DNA of 64,000 nucleotides from Torreya grandis. Taxonomy: Eukaryota > Streptophyta > Pinopsida > Cupressales > Taxaceae. The notes beneath the pieces are model-generated. The model saw nothing but the letters and a program-made list of their open reading frames with translations, searched no databases and was not told where the DNA came from. Both the position numbers and the translations under genes were made by a program. Location of the stretch: NCBI GenBank assembly GCA_037957365.1, contig JARHVA010008417.1:186001-250000 (forward strand), written 5' to 3'. Shown in pieces: positions 1 to 9,588 of this stretch. The stretch's first letter is position 1, and every line of letters starts with the position of its first letter.

Positions 1-490
1 CTTCACTTCTTATTTAAAATTTGAAGCATACAAATAAATTGTATGTATACCTTTAAATTTGAAGCACACAAATAAATTGTATGTATGCCTTATGCCTTTA
101 CCTCTTAATTGAGATATGTATTCTGTGTACACTTTATGCCTTTGCCTCTTAAATGAAGTATGTATTATATATGTACACATTTGCCTTTTATTTGAAGCAC
201 ATAGTTTGATTTGAATCACACAAATACATTGTATGTATGCCTTGCCCTTTTATCTCTCATTTGAAACATGTACATAGACTATATGCATTGCTTATACCTT
301 TGTTCCTTAGTTAAGCACACAAATAGATTGTATGTATGCCTTTATCTTTTAGTTGAAACACATTGACTGTATGTATACCTCTATCTGTTATTTAAAGCAC
401 ACAAATTGTATGTACCTCTTTGCCTCTTATTTGAAGCATATAGATTGTATGTATGGTTTTACCTCTTATTTTAAACATGATTTGAAGTGC
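1..490. repeat. Degenerate minisatellite-like array, ~40-60 bp units
   Basis: A loose unit reads roughly 'cctcttatttgaagcacac', then 'aaatagattgtatgtatgc' and a short pyrimidine stretch, and recurs about ten times with length variation. The same array occurs in copy 2 (about 39,650-40,800). Open frames here (for example 10-219 on the minus strand) only read the repeat. Confidence 0.7.
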
Positions 491-900
491 ACTTACTACA
501 AATAAAATAAATGACATCATGGACTATAAAAGGATTTTCCTTTCCTTTCTTTCCTTAAGATCTTGGTGAAGTGATAAGTAAAAGTTTTATTACAAAGATT
601 AAAATATAAGTACCCAACATGATGGATCTTAAAATAACTTCCTTTTCCTTTTTTTCCATGTGACTTTAAACCTTAACTACAATTTAATTGATGCACATGT
701 CAGTACAATATATATTATTAAAAAATGTAGTACATTTGTAAAAAATTGGTGAAATGATAAATAGAATATTTATTAGAGAAATCAAAACATTAATTTAGTG
801 AATATTTATTTAATTTTTGAATGGTTGTTGGTTTAATTGGTGAAGTTGTTTGGGTCACAAAGAGTCCCTCAGGGATCAATTCTTGTGTTTAGCAAACCCT

Positions 901-1044
901 GACACATGAAAAGAGATGAAGTTGGGATCAGGCCCTATATGACTTTGACGGAATGGATACCCCTCAGTCCTTGACTCTTGAAAAGAGATGAAGTCGAGAT
1001 CATGCTCCGGACAACTTTAACGGAATGAATACCCCTCAATCCTT
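901..1044. repeat. 72-bp tandem duplication, two units
   Basis: Units 901-972 and 973-1044 share 'gaaaagagatgaagt' and 'ataccccctcag'-like segments, with a partial third start at 1,045. They lie inside the SINE-like insertion. Confidence 0.8.
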
Positions 1045-1081
1045 GACTCTTAACTAAAAATCACCGCGTAAAACAATGATT

Positions 1082-1084
<3 letters not shown>

Positions 1085-1124
<40 letters not shown>
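1085..1124. repeat. (TA)n microsatellite
   Basis: A nearly pure TA dinucleotide run that forms the tail of the SINE-like insertion. Confidence 0.95.
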
Positions 1125-1128
<4 letters not shown>

Positions 1129-1760
1129 TAAATTATATATTTCAATTATTGTTATTTCATAATGTTAAGCATAACAAGTGATTACTATACATTTATAATT
1201 ATAAAATTCTTCTTAATTTAAATTATTAATAAATTTAAAATATATTTATAATAAATATTTCAATAAAATGCATGTTTTAATATCTGTAAAAATTTGTTTT
1301 GATGGTCGTAATTCTATTTTATATTAATGTACATATAATAAAAAATCAATATTTTTCGTTAAAATTATTTATATAAGGAATTTTAGTCTATTTTTTTAGA
1401 TATAATTTTTTTATGATGGATCACTAAAAGTAAATTTAAATTTTGATAATAATAGTAACAATTTTTTTCAAAAACTTTTCTTCTTAACACAACAAATTTG
1501 ATGAATGCTAAAATCCAATTGCCACTTGGTGCCATTATTTTTAAGATTAAAAATTTTAGTTTTATATTATTAATAATTAATAATAAGAGTGATGATGAGT
1601 CTTGTCAAACTGTGTTGATAAAGAAGATAATTTGTGCCCAACTAAAATACTTAATAAATATGGGGATTGAGATACAAATGGGGATGGAGATGGGGATGGG
1701 GAGGTGGAGTTGAGGGTAAGGATGAAATCATTTTATAAAGTATGTCTAAAATATGTATGC

Positions 1761-1761
<1 letters not shown>

Positions 1762-1802
<41 letters not shown>
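1762..1802. repeat. (TTA)n microsatellite
   Basis: A run of about 13 TTA triplets. Copy 2 has a shorter interrupted version near 41,818. The poly-leucine reading frame across it is an artefact of the repeat. Confidence 0.95.
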
Positions 1803-1905
1803 TATTTTTTATTTTTTTACATTCTTAACACTTTTTTTATATAAACACCTCTTTTTTAACTACAATATTAATATGAAAATTGTAAATAAAAAATATCTTA
1901 TATAC

Positions 1906-1910
1906 ATTTA
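1906..1910. repeat. Left TSD of copia element (ATTTA)
   Basis: ATTTA directly precedes the LTR start TGTTGGGG and is repeated at 6,549-6,553 after the LTR end CTAACA. Confidence 0.9.
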
Positions 1911-2827
1911 TGTTGGGGGGGGGGGGGGGGGCGGGAGGTTGGAGGTAATCCAAGAACAAACACACCTGTTCTAATTCCACCTGTTAGGATCTTGCTCCTC
2001 AGAAAGAGCACAGTATGATTACCAAATATAAGCAACTGAATATGCGGAAATAACCAGAAACACAAGTAACTAGAATTCACCAATAGCACAGAATATGAGA
2101 GACAATACACTATCTTGTATTAACACTTTACAGAAAAGAATACAATCAAAGAGCCGCCACACTCTTTCACCTTACAGAGGTTCGCCACACCTCAAGTGTA
2201 CAGTAATTCTTCTCACACACACTCTCCTACACAAAAAATGGTCCCAACAACCAACTCACACACAGAATTGGTGTTCACCTCACCAACCAGTCAGTAATAA
2301 CCCTGCTGGTACACCAAGCACTCTATAGCACTTCAAGCTGATCTCTCATGAACCTGCAACCTGTAATTCAAAGACCAAACTTACATGTAGATCCCCAATG
2401 AGCTTGCAACAACCTGCAACTCACAGATCTTACAACTAGAAGGAACTCTTCCTTTCTATCTCATGCATTAAACAATACATGCCAATGGGTCTATAAATAG
2501 ATCCCTAACTCAAACAATAACTTAGACTCTTAATTTAGACAATTATCCTCGTAGCCCAAGACTCTAACTGGTCTCAACATGCAAACTCTTCGTTCACTTA
2601 ACTAACTGTCCGTGAAACGAGCAGTTCTGGAACACACAGGCGACCGACGTCGGTCCCTGCTTGTCTAGTTCTGCCGACGTCGGCCAACTTCCTGCCGTCG
2701 TCGGTGGCCTTCTGCACTGGTCTCTACCGACGTCAGTCCTACTGCCGATGCCGGTGCTCCTGGATCTCAGCAACCATTGTTCCTTCAGTTTGCAAAGGGT
2801 TGAAGCTTTTAGCTCCACAACCTAACA
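1911..2827 (-). repeat. 3' LTR of copia element
   Basis: Read on the minus strand it begins TGTTAGG at 2,827 and ends in CCCAACA at 1,911. It carries five copies of a CCGACGTCGG-like palindrome near the U3 start (2,643-2,754). Its outer end has a longer G tract (about 1,915-1,931) plus a small extra G-rich piece than the partner LTR, which accounts for the length difference (917 against 899 bp). Confidence 0.93.
2643..2754. promoter_or_regulatory. GACGTC palindrome array in 3' LTR (5 motifs)
   Basis: Five near-copies of CCGACGTCGG, with variants GTCGTC, GACGTCA and GATGCC, spaced about 20-35 bp. GACGTC is the core of the plant bZIP C-box. In the element's own orientation the array lies at the start of U3, upstream of the TATA-like TATTTATA. 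A role as an enhancer is inference. Confidence 0.6.
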
Positions 2828-2840
2828 ATCTCCCACTTGG
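2828..2840 (-). other. Polypurine tract of copia element
   Basis: On the minus strand CCAAGTGGGAGAT immediately precedes the 3' LTR start TGTTAGG. This is the usual plant copia form of the plus-strand primer. Confidence 0.85.
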
Positions 2841-3815
2841 AGATAAACAGTTGCAACCTGTACCTGTACCTATACTCCGTCTAGTTTGTTCCCTTGGCTT
2901 TGTATCCCTCCTCAAGATCACTCTTGAAGACCAACCACCACAAAATCCGTGGTGCAAAACCTGTCATCCAAATTACCTGCCACATCTGCATCTACAACCA
3001 TGTAGATAAAGAACTTGACCCTGCATAGCATGTGCACCTGCTGCTGGTCCCACTGAACTGCCCTTCAGTATTACTCTCCCAAATTGACTCCAAACTTGTG
3101 ATAACTCCCACTGCTTGGGAAAACTCAGGTTTAGTACATACCATGCACTCAACCTCATTATGTGAATCAAGACACCTGTTCTGTGAACTGTCTAACCATC
3201 GGTGTGCTAACCGGCTTCACACAATCATCCTGAAACAAAGTCAACAAGACCTCCATGTCTCTAGATCACACTCATGCCAAAGAATCTTGCTGCTCCCAGA
3301 TTCTCCATGACACACACCTGAACTAGCTTTACCTTTAGTTCAGCAATACCTGTATATGTAACCCTGCAACAAGCACATCATACAGAAAATAGGATAATGT
3401 AGCTGATATTATCCAACCTGGTAAAGAGAAACACAATGATCAAACCCCCATTGCCCTACAGTGAATACAAGATCATATACCCTGATCTTCCATCTCACGT
3501 ATCCATTTCCGCTCTTCTTCATCCTCAACATCCATTCGTCTCTAAGTGCTTACTTCCAGCTGGCAACTCTACCCAAAATACCTATTTGGTTCTCCTCCAA
3601 GGAATCACATCCTCATCCATGCCAAGCTCCCACTGTTTCCTGGATCTACCTGTTCTGCTTCTTCAACAACTTCCTGGTCATATGCCATAAGTGAGCATCA
3701 AGTAGTGTAAAGAAAGGAAATGATGAATTTAGGAACTTACTTACACCTTCAGTCCTCCATATGGGCGCTTGAGACTCCATGACAACTAGCTGTCCACCCA
3801 AAATTCGTCTCAGTA
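2841..3815 (-). other. Non-coding internal region of copia element
   Basis: Between the palindrome array and the polypurine tract I see no integrase, reverse transcriptase or RNase H motif in any frame. It is less AT-rich than the flanks and rich in CCTG/CTGCAAC words. Short open frames on both strands have no recognisable domain. This is where pol should lie in a full-length copia element. Confidence 0.7.
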
Positions 3816-4003
3816 ACCGATGCCGGTCACATCTCAGTCTACAGCCGACCGATGTCGGTTCCCTGCGACTGCCTCCTTGCCGACGTCGGTTTCCCCTGGC
3901 CGACGCCGGTCCTTATCTGCCCTGAGTCACCGACGTCGGGCTGCACATAGCCGACGTCGGTCCCTGTCTGGACACCGACGCCGGTTTTCTTGCCGACGTC
4001 GGT
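3816..4003. promoter_or_regulatory. Internal GACGTC palindrome array (8 motifs)
   Basis: Eight CCGACGTCGG-like palindromes, some with GATGCC, GATGTC or GACGCC cores, spaced about 20-30 bp. It resembles the LTR arrays but has more units, and it overlaps the last ~25 codons of the gag-protease ORF, where it encodes an arginine-rich tail. The density of CpG here is unlike the CpG-poor surroundings. Confidence 0.7.
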
Positions 4004-5540
4004 CTCTGTGTTTTTCTTGTGAGACCTGACTTTTTCCCGCTAGCTCCTTTTGGATCAAACCCTTGTCCAAATCACCCTTGCTCTGCTCAGAATTTCTCTG
4101 CATCTTGTGCTGAACTCTGTCCATCACTTTCTCCTTGAAAACCAAGGCTTTCCTGTTCTTGTCACTAACATCGGATTCCTCAAGAAACCTCACCTTCTTC
4201 TTCTGCATACAAAAACCACGATCCATGCCTTCCAAATCTGAAAGCATACTCTTTGACTCAAGAACCAGCATCTCCTTCTTATCTATGTGACCAAGCCTAT
4301 TAAGCCACATCTCCGAATCTACAGCTGAAGTAGATAACCCAGAAAGAGAATCAGTAAAACAAGTAGATAGATAAAGCGTACCTACTTTCTTACCTCTAGC
4401 TACAACAAGTGTACCCTTGGTAACCTTCCAAGAGTCCGCTGTGAGAGTTACTGTGCAACCCTCATCACCCAAACTTCTAATAGAAATCGGATTCTGCTTC
4501 AGAACTGGGACATGCATGACCTCCTTTAACACCCATGTGTCACCTGTCTGCAATTTCAGCTTCACTTTGCCTTTGCCAACAATTTGACAAGGCTTACCAT
4601 CCCCTACACAAATTTCTCCAAAGTCTCCCTGGACATACTCATGAAAAAATTCCCTATGTGGGGATGCATGAAAAGAAGCACCATAATCTAAAACCCAAGA
4701 TTCTACTTTATCCAAAGAACATACCAGAGCATCCTGTGCAACGTAATCCGCAACATCTGCTTCTTCTCCATGTCCTTCATGCTGATCTTCACCCGATCTG
4801 CAATCTCTCTTTAAGTGCCCTTGCTTTCCACATTTCCAGCAGGTTATTCTGCCATACCTGGACTTGAATCTTCTGCCTGTCTTTGACCTTGATCTCCCAC
4901 GCTCTATCTTCTCTCTTGGCCTTCCTCTACCTTCAACACTCAAAGCATCTCTAGATGATTCACCTGTGCTTTTCCTGCGTATCTCTTCATTCAAGATCAC
5001 ACTCACAACATCATCCACTTTTAAGACGTTTGAAGGAGACACAGTATTAGAAACTGCCATTACCAAACCTTCCCAACTTTCAGGTAATGAACACAAGATT
5101 AAGAGAGCTCTAATTTCATCATCAAATACAATATTGACTGAACTCAACTGGTTTACCAAACCATGGAAATCACTAAGATGGCTATGAACAGATCCACCTT
5201 CCAACATTTGCAAATTAAATAAACGCTTCATAAGAAATACCTTATTAGAAGCTGAGGGTTTTTCATACAAATTTGCCAAAGATTTCATCAACTCCACCGT
5301 TGTCTTACACTGTGATAAGCTGGAAATCACAGATGATTCAAGACTCAATCTAATAGATCCCAGAGCCTTCCGATCAAGAACTTCCCATTCTTCATCTTTC
5401 ATATCCAAGGGTTTGCTAGCAACCCCACCCAACGGTAAGTACAAATCTTTCTGATACAGATAGTCCTCAATCTGCATCCTCCATAATTGGTAGTTCTTGC
5501 CATTAAACTTTTCCATTCGTAGTTGACTATTTTCTGCCAT
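3927..5540 (-). CDS. Copia Gag-protease polyprotein, truncated pol (537 aa)
   Basis: An uninterrupted 537-residue frame starts at ATG 5,538-5,540, about 110 bp inside the 5' LTR, the usual copia position. Residues ~1-190 are a copia-type Gag (UBN2-like, starting with a KFNGKNYQLW motif). Residues 234-247 form a zinc knuckle, CX2CX4HX4C. Residues ~280-400 are an aspartic protease whose active site reads DYGA (285-288) instead of the normal DSGA/DTGA. Residues 411-440 hold the GAG-pre-integrase motif WLNRLGH. After ~444 homology stops: a charged stretch ends in an Arg-rich tail encoded by the palindrome array. Gag would package element RNA. The Ser-to-Tyr change next to the catalytic Asp suggests a weakened protease. 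Integrase and RT are absent. The open frame in a pol-less element suggests a young, Gag-supplying non-autonomous family. Confidence 0.9.
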   Translation of the reverse strand: MAENSQLRMEKFNGKNYQLWRMQIEDYLYQKDLYLPLGGVASKPLDMKDEEWEVLDRKALGSIRLSLESSVISSLSQCKTTVELMKSLANLYEKPSASNKVFLMKRLFNLQMLEGGSVHSHLSDFHGLVNQLSSVNIVFDDEIRALLILCSLPESWEGLVMAVSNTVSPSNVLKVDDVVSVILNEEIRRKSTGESSRDALSVEGRGRPREKIERGRSRSKTGRRFKSRYGRITCWKCGKQGHLKRDCRSGEDQHEGHGEEADVADYVAQDALVCSLDKVESWVLDYGASFHASPHREFFHEYVQGDFGEICVGDGKPCQIVGKGKVKLKLQTGDTWVLKEVMHVPVLKQNPISIRSLGDEGCTVTLTADSWKVTKGTLVVARGKKVGTLYLSTCFTDSLSGLSTSAVDSEMWLNRLGHIDKKEMLVLESKSMLSDLEGMDRGFCMQKKKVRFLEESDVSDKNRKALVFKEKVMDRVQHKMQRNSEQSKGDLDKGLIQKELAGKSQVSQEKHRDRRRQENRRRCPDRDRRRLCAARRR

Positions 5541-5635
5541 TGCTCAACTCCCACTCAAACAGAAACCCTGTGAGTAACCTGTAATCAAAACACACTACCC
5601 AGATCTACACCAATCTGTTAGTATCCCAACCAAAA

Positions 5636-5647
5636 GCTCTGATACCA
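5636..5647 (-). other. Primer-binding site, tRNA-iMet (copia element)
   Basis: On the minus strand TGGTATCAGAGC lies 2 bp inside the 5' LTR. It is complementary to the 3' end of plant initiator methionine tRNA. Confidence 0.92.
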
Positions 5648-5649
5648 CT

Positions 5650-6548
5650 TGTTGGGGGGGTGGAGGTAATCCAAGAACAAACACACCTGTTCTAATTCCA
5701 CCTGTTAGGATCTTGCTCCTCAGAAAGAGCACAGTATGATTACCAAATATAAGCAATTGAATATGCGGAAATAACCAGAAACACAAGTAACTAGAATTCA
5801 CCAATAGCACAGAATATGAGAGACAATACACTATCTTGTATTAACACTTTACAGAAAAGAATATAATCAAAGAGCCGCCACACTCTTTCACCTTACAGAG
5901 GTTCGCCACACCTCAAGTGTACAGTAATTCTTCTCACACACACTTTCCTACACAAAAAACGGTCCCAACAACCAACTCACACACAGAATTGGTGTTCACC
6001 TCACCAACCAGTCAGTAATAACCCTGCCGGTACACCAAGCACTCTATAGCACTTCAAGCTGATCTCTCATGAACCTGCAACCTGTAATTCAAAGACCAAA
6101 CTTACATGTAGATCCCCAATGAGCTTGCAACAACCTGCAACTCACAGATCTTACAACTAGAAGGAACTTTTCCTTTCTATCTCATGCATTAAACAATACA
6201 TGCCAATGGGTCTATAAATAGATCCCTAACTCAAACAATAACTTAGACTCTTAATTTAGACAATTATCCTCGCAGCCCAAGACTCTAACTGGTCTCAACA
6301 TGCAAACTCTTCATTCACTTAACTAACTGTCCGTGAAACGAGCAGTTCTGGAACACACAGGCGACCGACGTCGGTCCCTACTTGTCTGGTTCTGCCGACG
6401 TCGGCCGACTTCCTGCCGTCGCCGGTGGCCTTCTGCACTGGTCTCTACCGACGTCGGTCCTACTGCCGACGCCGGTGCTCCTGGATCTCAGCAACCATTG
6501 TTCCTTCAGTTTGCAAAGGGTTAAAGCTTTTAGCTCCACAACCTAACA
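5650..6548 (-). repeat. 5' LTR of copia element
   Basis: This is an 899-bp LTR with TG...CA ends, nearly identical to 1,911-2,827. All mismatches I could see are transitions. It contains the five-motif palindrome array at 6,364-6,475 and, near 6,212-6,222, a palindromic TCTATAAATAGA that supplies a TATA-like box on the minus strand. Confidence 0.93.
6364..6475. promoter_or_regulatory. GACGTC palindrome array in 5' LTR (5 motifs)
   Basis: This is the same five-site array as in the 3' LTR, with fewer mutated cores: CCGACGTCGG is intact at the first, second and fourth sites. In element orientation it sits about 75-185 nt into U3, upstream of the TATA-like box, as expected of an enhancer-type array. 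Function is inferred. Confidence 0.6.
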
Positions 6549-6574
6549 ATTTATATAATATTTTATCATATCTT

Positions 6575-6686
6575 GTTCCCAAGATTATACTTCAATAGTA
6601 GATTGTTGTAATGGTGACCACTAGATCGCGGGTTTGAGACCTGATTGAACCATAAACATCGGATGGGGTACTCTCTCTCTCTATAT
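6575..6686 (+). mobile_element. Second SINE-like insertion (~112 bp)
   Basis: Copy 2 (about 41,960) runs straight from 'atcatatctt' into 'aatttaataatc'; copy 1 has an extra ~112 bp flanked by ATATCTT at 6,568-6,574 and 6,687-6,693. Inside, GATTGTTGTAATGGTGA (6,601-6,617) resembles an A box and GGGTTTGAGACC (6,630-6,641) a B box, followed by a short (CT)n(TA)n tail. A short tRNA-derived SINE is the best reading. Confidence 0.5.
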
Positions 6687-6693
6687 ATATCTT

Positions 6694-9420
6694 AATTTAA
6701 TAATCCCCATAAAATTCTAAAGCTTTACTCCTTTTTTTAAGTATTTAATAGGTGGAATTTCTCCCACTCCCCCTAATAAAACCAATACCTATTAATACGA
6801 AGGATACCATTGAGTTTATGTACATAAAATAACATTAAACATTTAGTAGGTGGAATGTCTCCTACTCTCTTAATAAAATTAATAATCATTAATATAGAAG
6901 ATACCACTATCTTCATGTATATAAAATTTTGTTAATATATATTATTTATTTTAAATTATTAATATAAAAAAAAAAAAATCCACCATAAATAATTTGAATA
7001 GAATAATATATGTATGAAAGAATAATATAAACAATTAAAAAATCAATTTTGAATAGCTTGAATAAAATAATGTATTAATGAGAGAACCCATAAAAACATT
7101 GAATTTCGGTATTGTCAATGTTAGGGAGTGTGAACCTCTAGATATATAAATTTGTAGATCATCCTCTCAAGTACTAAACCCCATTTTTTAATTGATTGAG
7201 CAATTATAGTTTACATGGTATTAGATCAATTTATTTATTTGTTTAGCATAGAGAAAATATACGATCAAAATGATGTTGAGTTGCACGTGTGAAAGTCTTT
7301 GATATACACCCAATTTTATTAAGGTGGCAATGGCCATTTAGTTAGAATTAAAATTGTTGCAATCAATAGTAGTAATTTTCATGTGGAGCATAATAAGGAC
7401 AAATATAATTTGACGGCGTGCAAGGTAGATGGAACATATCAAGGTGGCCGACAAAATGTAGATCTAACATTCGTATGAACGTTTTTCAAAAATTTGATCA
7501 TAAAATATGTTGATTTTTTTTAATTTTTTTTATAAAAATTTAATGGATTGTAGTTTGTAAATAATTTTAAATATGCATATTTAATTTGTATTAAATATTT
7601 TATTTTTAATATTTCGTTAAAGATAAATTGGTCTATCTTTTCAATGAGAGTATTGAATGAATGATCGTCATAATATTTTATCTTGTGAAATTTAACTTTT
7701 CAATAAAAGTGGAACAACATTGCATGGTAACGACTTCCAACTTACTAATATAACTCCCTACAAATCGTCGTAATGTATTTATTCTCAAATATCATATCTC
7801 AATAATACAGAGAAAAGCATATGAATGAAATTTTGAAAATGAAGTTTATTGGTATGGCATGGGAAGATGCACGGGAAACAAATGGTTAATACTTAATAAA
7901 CAATGCTCAAAATATATGTTTTCTTAAGCTTTTTGGGTAACAATATAGTTGGTCCCACTTCTTTCTATTTCATGTTATGAACAATAAAGTGTTATGGGCA
8001 TCAAAATATTAGTAATCTTCTAAAAATTAATAAAATATAAATTTATTATTTCAACATTTATAGGAGGAGTCTTTAAGATGTTAAATTTTGGTCACAATCT
8101 ATTTAATACACGTCATTATATATATTTTTATTTTTTAAATTAGTAATATCTAATATAAATTTTTATTAAATAAAAGTACATGATAATGGTAGAATACAAC
8201 ACACTTTATGAAGTATGAAATTAATATTGTTTAGAAAAAGTATATACATTTTTAACAGTTTGGTGGAGTAATAAGTTGAGATATTTATTGCACATAAATG
8301 AAAGTTTAAATATGGTAGACTGGGGTGTTGAAGTATTTATTATATATGAGTCAATGTTTTAATCTACAAAAATAGTAAGTTTGAGTATTTATTATACATT
8401 GGAGTGTTTCTTGTTAGTTTTAGCTCAAACTAGCGCTATTGTAGTTCCACGAATTTAAGAATAATAAGTTAATTTTAACTCAAATTATGAAATTTAATTT
8501 TTTTTACTTCCACGATTGTAAAATTAATAAGTGATCGCTATACAACTCACTATCTAATTTGTAATTGCAATTTATAATAAAAAATATATAATAAGAGATA
8601 AAATAAATATTATATTAATAAAACCATCTTTACATGTAGGTATTAGATTGAGAGAAACGTATTAACCATAGTCTATAAGCCTATAGGAGAAAGAAAGAAT
8701 AAAAAATAAATTTGAACATTACAACATTTTGACCATTTAAAGTTTGAGCCTAAAGTCACATTTAAAGTGAGATGCATTATTTTTTCAAATTTTCAACTTT
8801 AAAGTCGATTGAAGTTGGACAACTTTAAGGTGACGTTAGATTTTTGGACTTAAGGTGATGTTATGAGTTTGATGTTAGAGTGATATTAGATCCAAATTAA
8901 AAAAATGTCCTTCCAAATTTAAATGTTTTTTCTTCAGATTAAAAATATGTATTTCATTTTAGGCCCATTCATTCCAGGAGGGGTAGATAAAATTGTTGAT
9001 ACTTGACATTATTTAATACATTGGTCCCTTTTTATTTTATTTTTTATATGCTTGATAGCTTTCCTTTGTAACGGGAAAACCACCATTAGTACTTGATATT
9101 ATCCAATGTTCGATTTGTCTTTCACCCTCTAGCCAAGTGTTCCAAGGCAAAACCTTATTTCGAGGACCCAAATTATCACAAGGGTGTAAGGTAAATATGA
9201 AATGATTTTGAAATTTAATAGGGTTGTTGATCGATGTCCATAAATACCTTGGCGTTTGTCATAGAAGGCCTAAAATTTAGGATCTAATAAGTGCTTGTTG
9301 AACCCCTCATCTCAATTCAACATCGTAGGTCTCATAGGAAGCCTAAATAAATGCATTCATGTTGAAACATAAATGTATGTTATGCACATTGATAAATGTT
9401 AATATTTTTTTGAAACGTAT
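6694..9420. other. AT-rich non-coding part of repeat copy 1
   Basis: This matches 41,965-44,707 throughout. I see no ORF above background, no domain and no RNA gene. Most is long A/T runs and decayed single-copy-like sequence. Confidence 0.7.
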
Positions 9421-9588
9421 ATGGTAAGTGATTCATATGCCAATGTACAGTCCATCATTGCTTCACAAAATTCTTACTTAGATTCTCCTCCAAATCCTAG
9501 CTCGTGTTCTTCTATAAATAATCCTTATGTGATTCTTGATAGTGGCTCTTTATCCCATCATGTATGCTTTATTTTAATTTTCAAGTGA
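9421..9588 (+). pseudogene. Possible Ty1/copia protease remnant (copy 1)
   Basis: A 55-codon frame from an ATG contains NPYVILDSGSLSHHV. The ILDSGS-SHH core resembles the copia aspartic protease active site (DSGATSHM), and it is preceded by a Ser/Asn-rich linker as in copia polyproteins. The homologous place in copy 2 (44,708-44,854) keeps the same frame and motif. No Gag knuckle, integrase or RT is visible nearby. It could be the last readable piece of the transposon that made the 8-kb unit, or chance similarity over a short motif. Confidence 0.4.

Larger units (their letters stand above)
818..1124 (+). mobile_element. SINE-like insertion (tRNA-derived head, (TA)n tail)
   Basis: This block is absent from the matching place in copy 2 (about 41,095), where the flanks are continuous. 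Its head resembles a Pol III tRNA promoter: an A-box-like TTGGTTTAATTGG at 829-841 and a B-box-like GGGATCAATTCTT at 872-884. The body contains a 72-bp direct repeat and the end is a (TA)n tract. That combination is typical of plant tRNA-derived SINEs. A clean TSD could not be fixed because both edges are AT-rich. Confidence 0.5.
1911..6548 (-). mobile_element. Ty1/copia LTR retrotransposon, gag-protease only
   Basis: The element lies on the minus strand and has two LTRs (1,911-2,827 and 5,650-6,548), TG...CA ends, a 5-bp TSD ATTTA (1,906-1,910 and 6,549-6,553), a tRNA-iMet primer-binding site, a polypurine tract and one long ORF. Copy 2 of the host repeat keeps the empty site at about 41,935-41,945 (ATTCA), confirming both edges. 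Only gag, protease and a pre-integrase stub are coded. Integrase, reverse transcriptase and RNase H are missing, so it would need an autonomous partner. The LTRs differ at about 15 of roughly 890 aligned sites by eye, so insertion is recent relative to the duplicated copies. Confidence 0.95.

Noticed and set aside
1753..1974. Poly-leucine membrane-like ORF followed by poly-glycine
   Set aside because: Produced by the TTA microsatellite and the G tract of the copia LTR.
2095..5187. Several plus-strand ORFs of 60-110 codons across the copia element
   Set aside because: They lie antisense to the element's LTR, non-coding interior and the real Gag-protease frame and show no domain.
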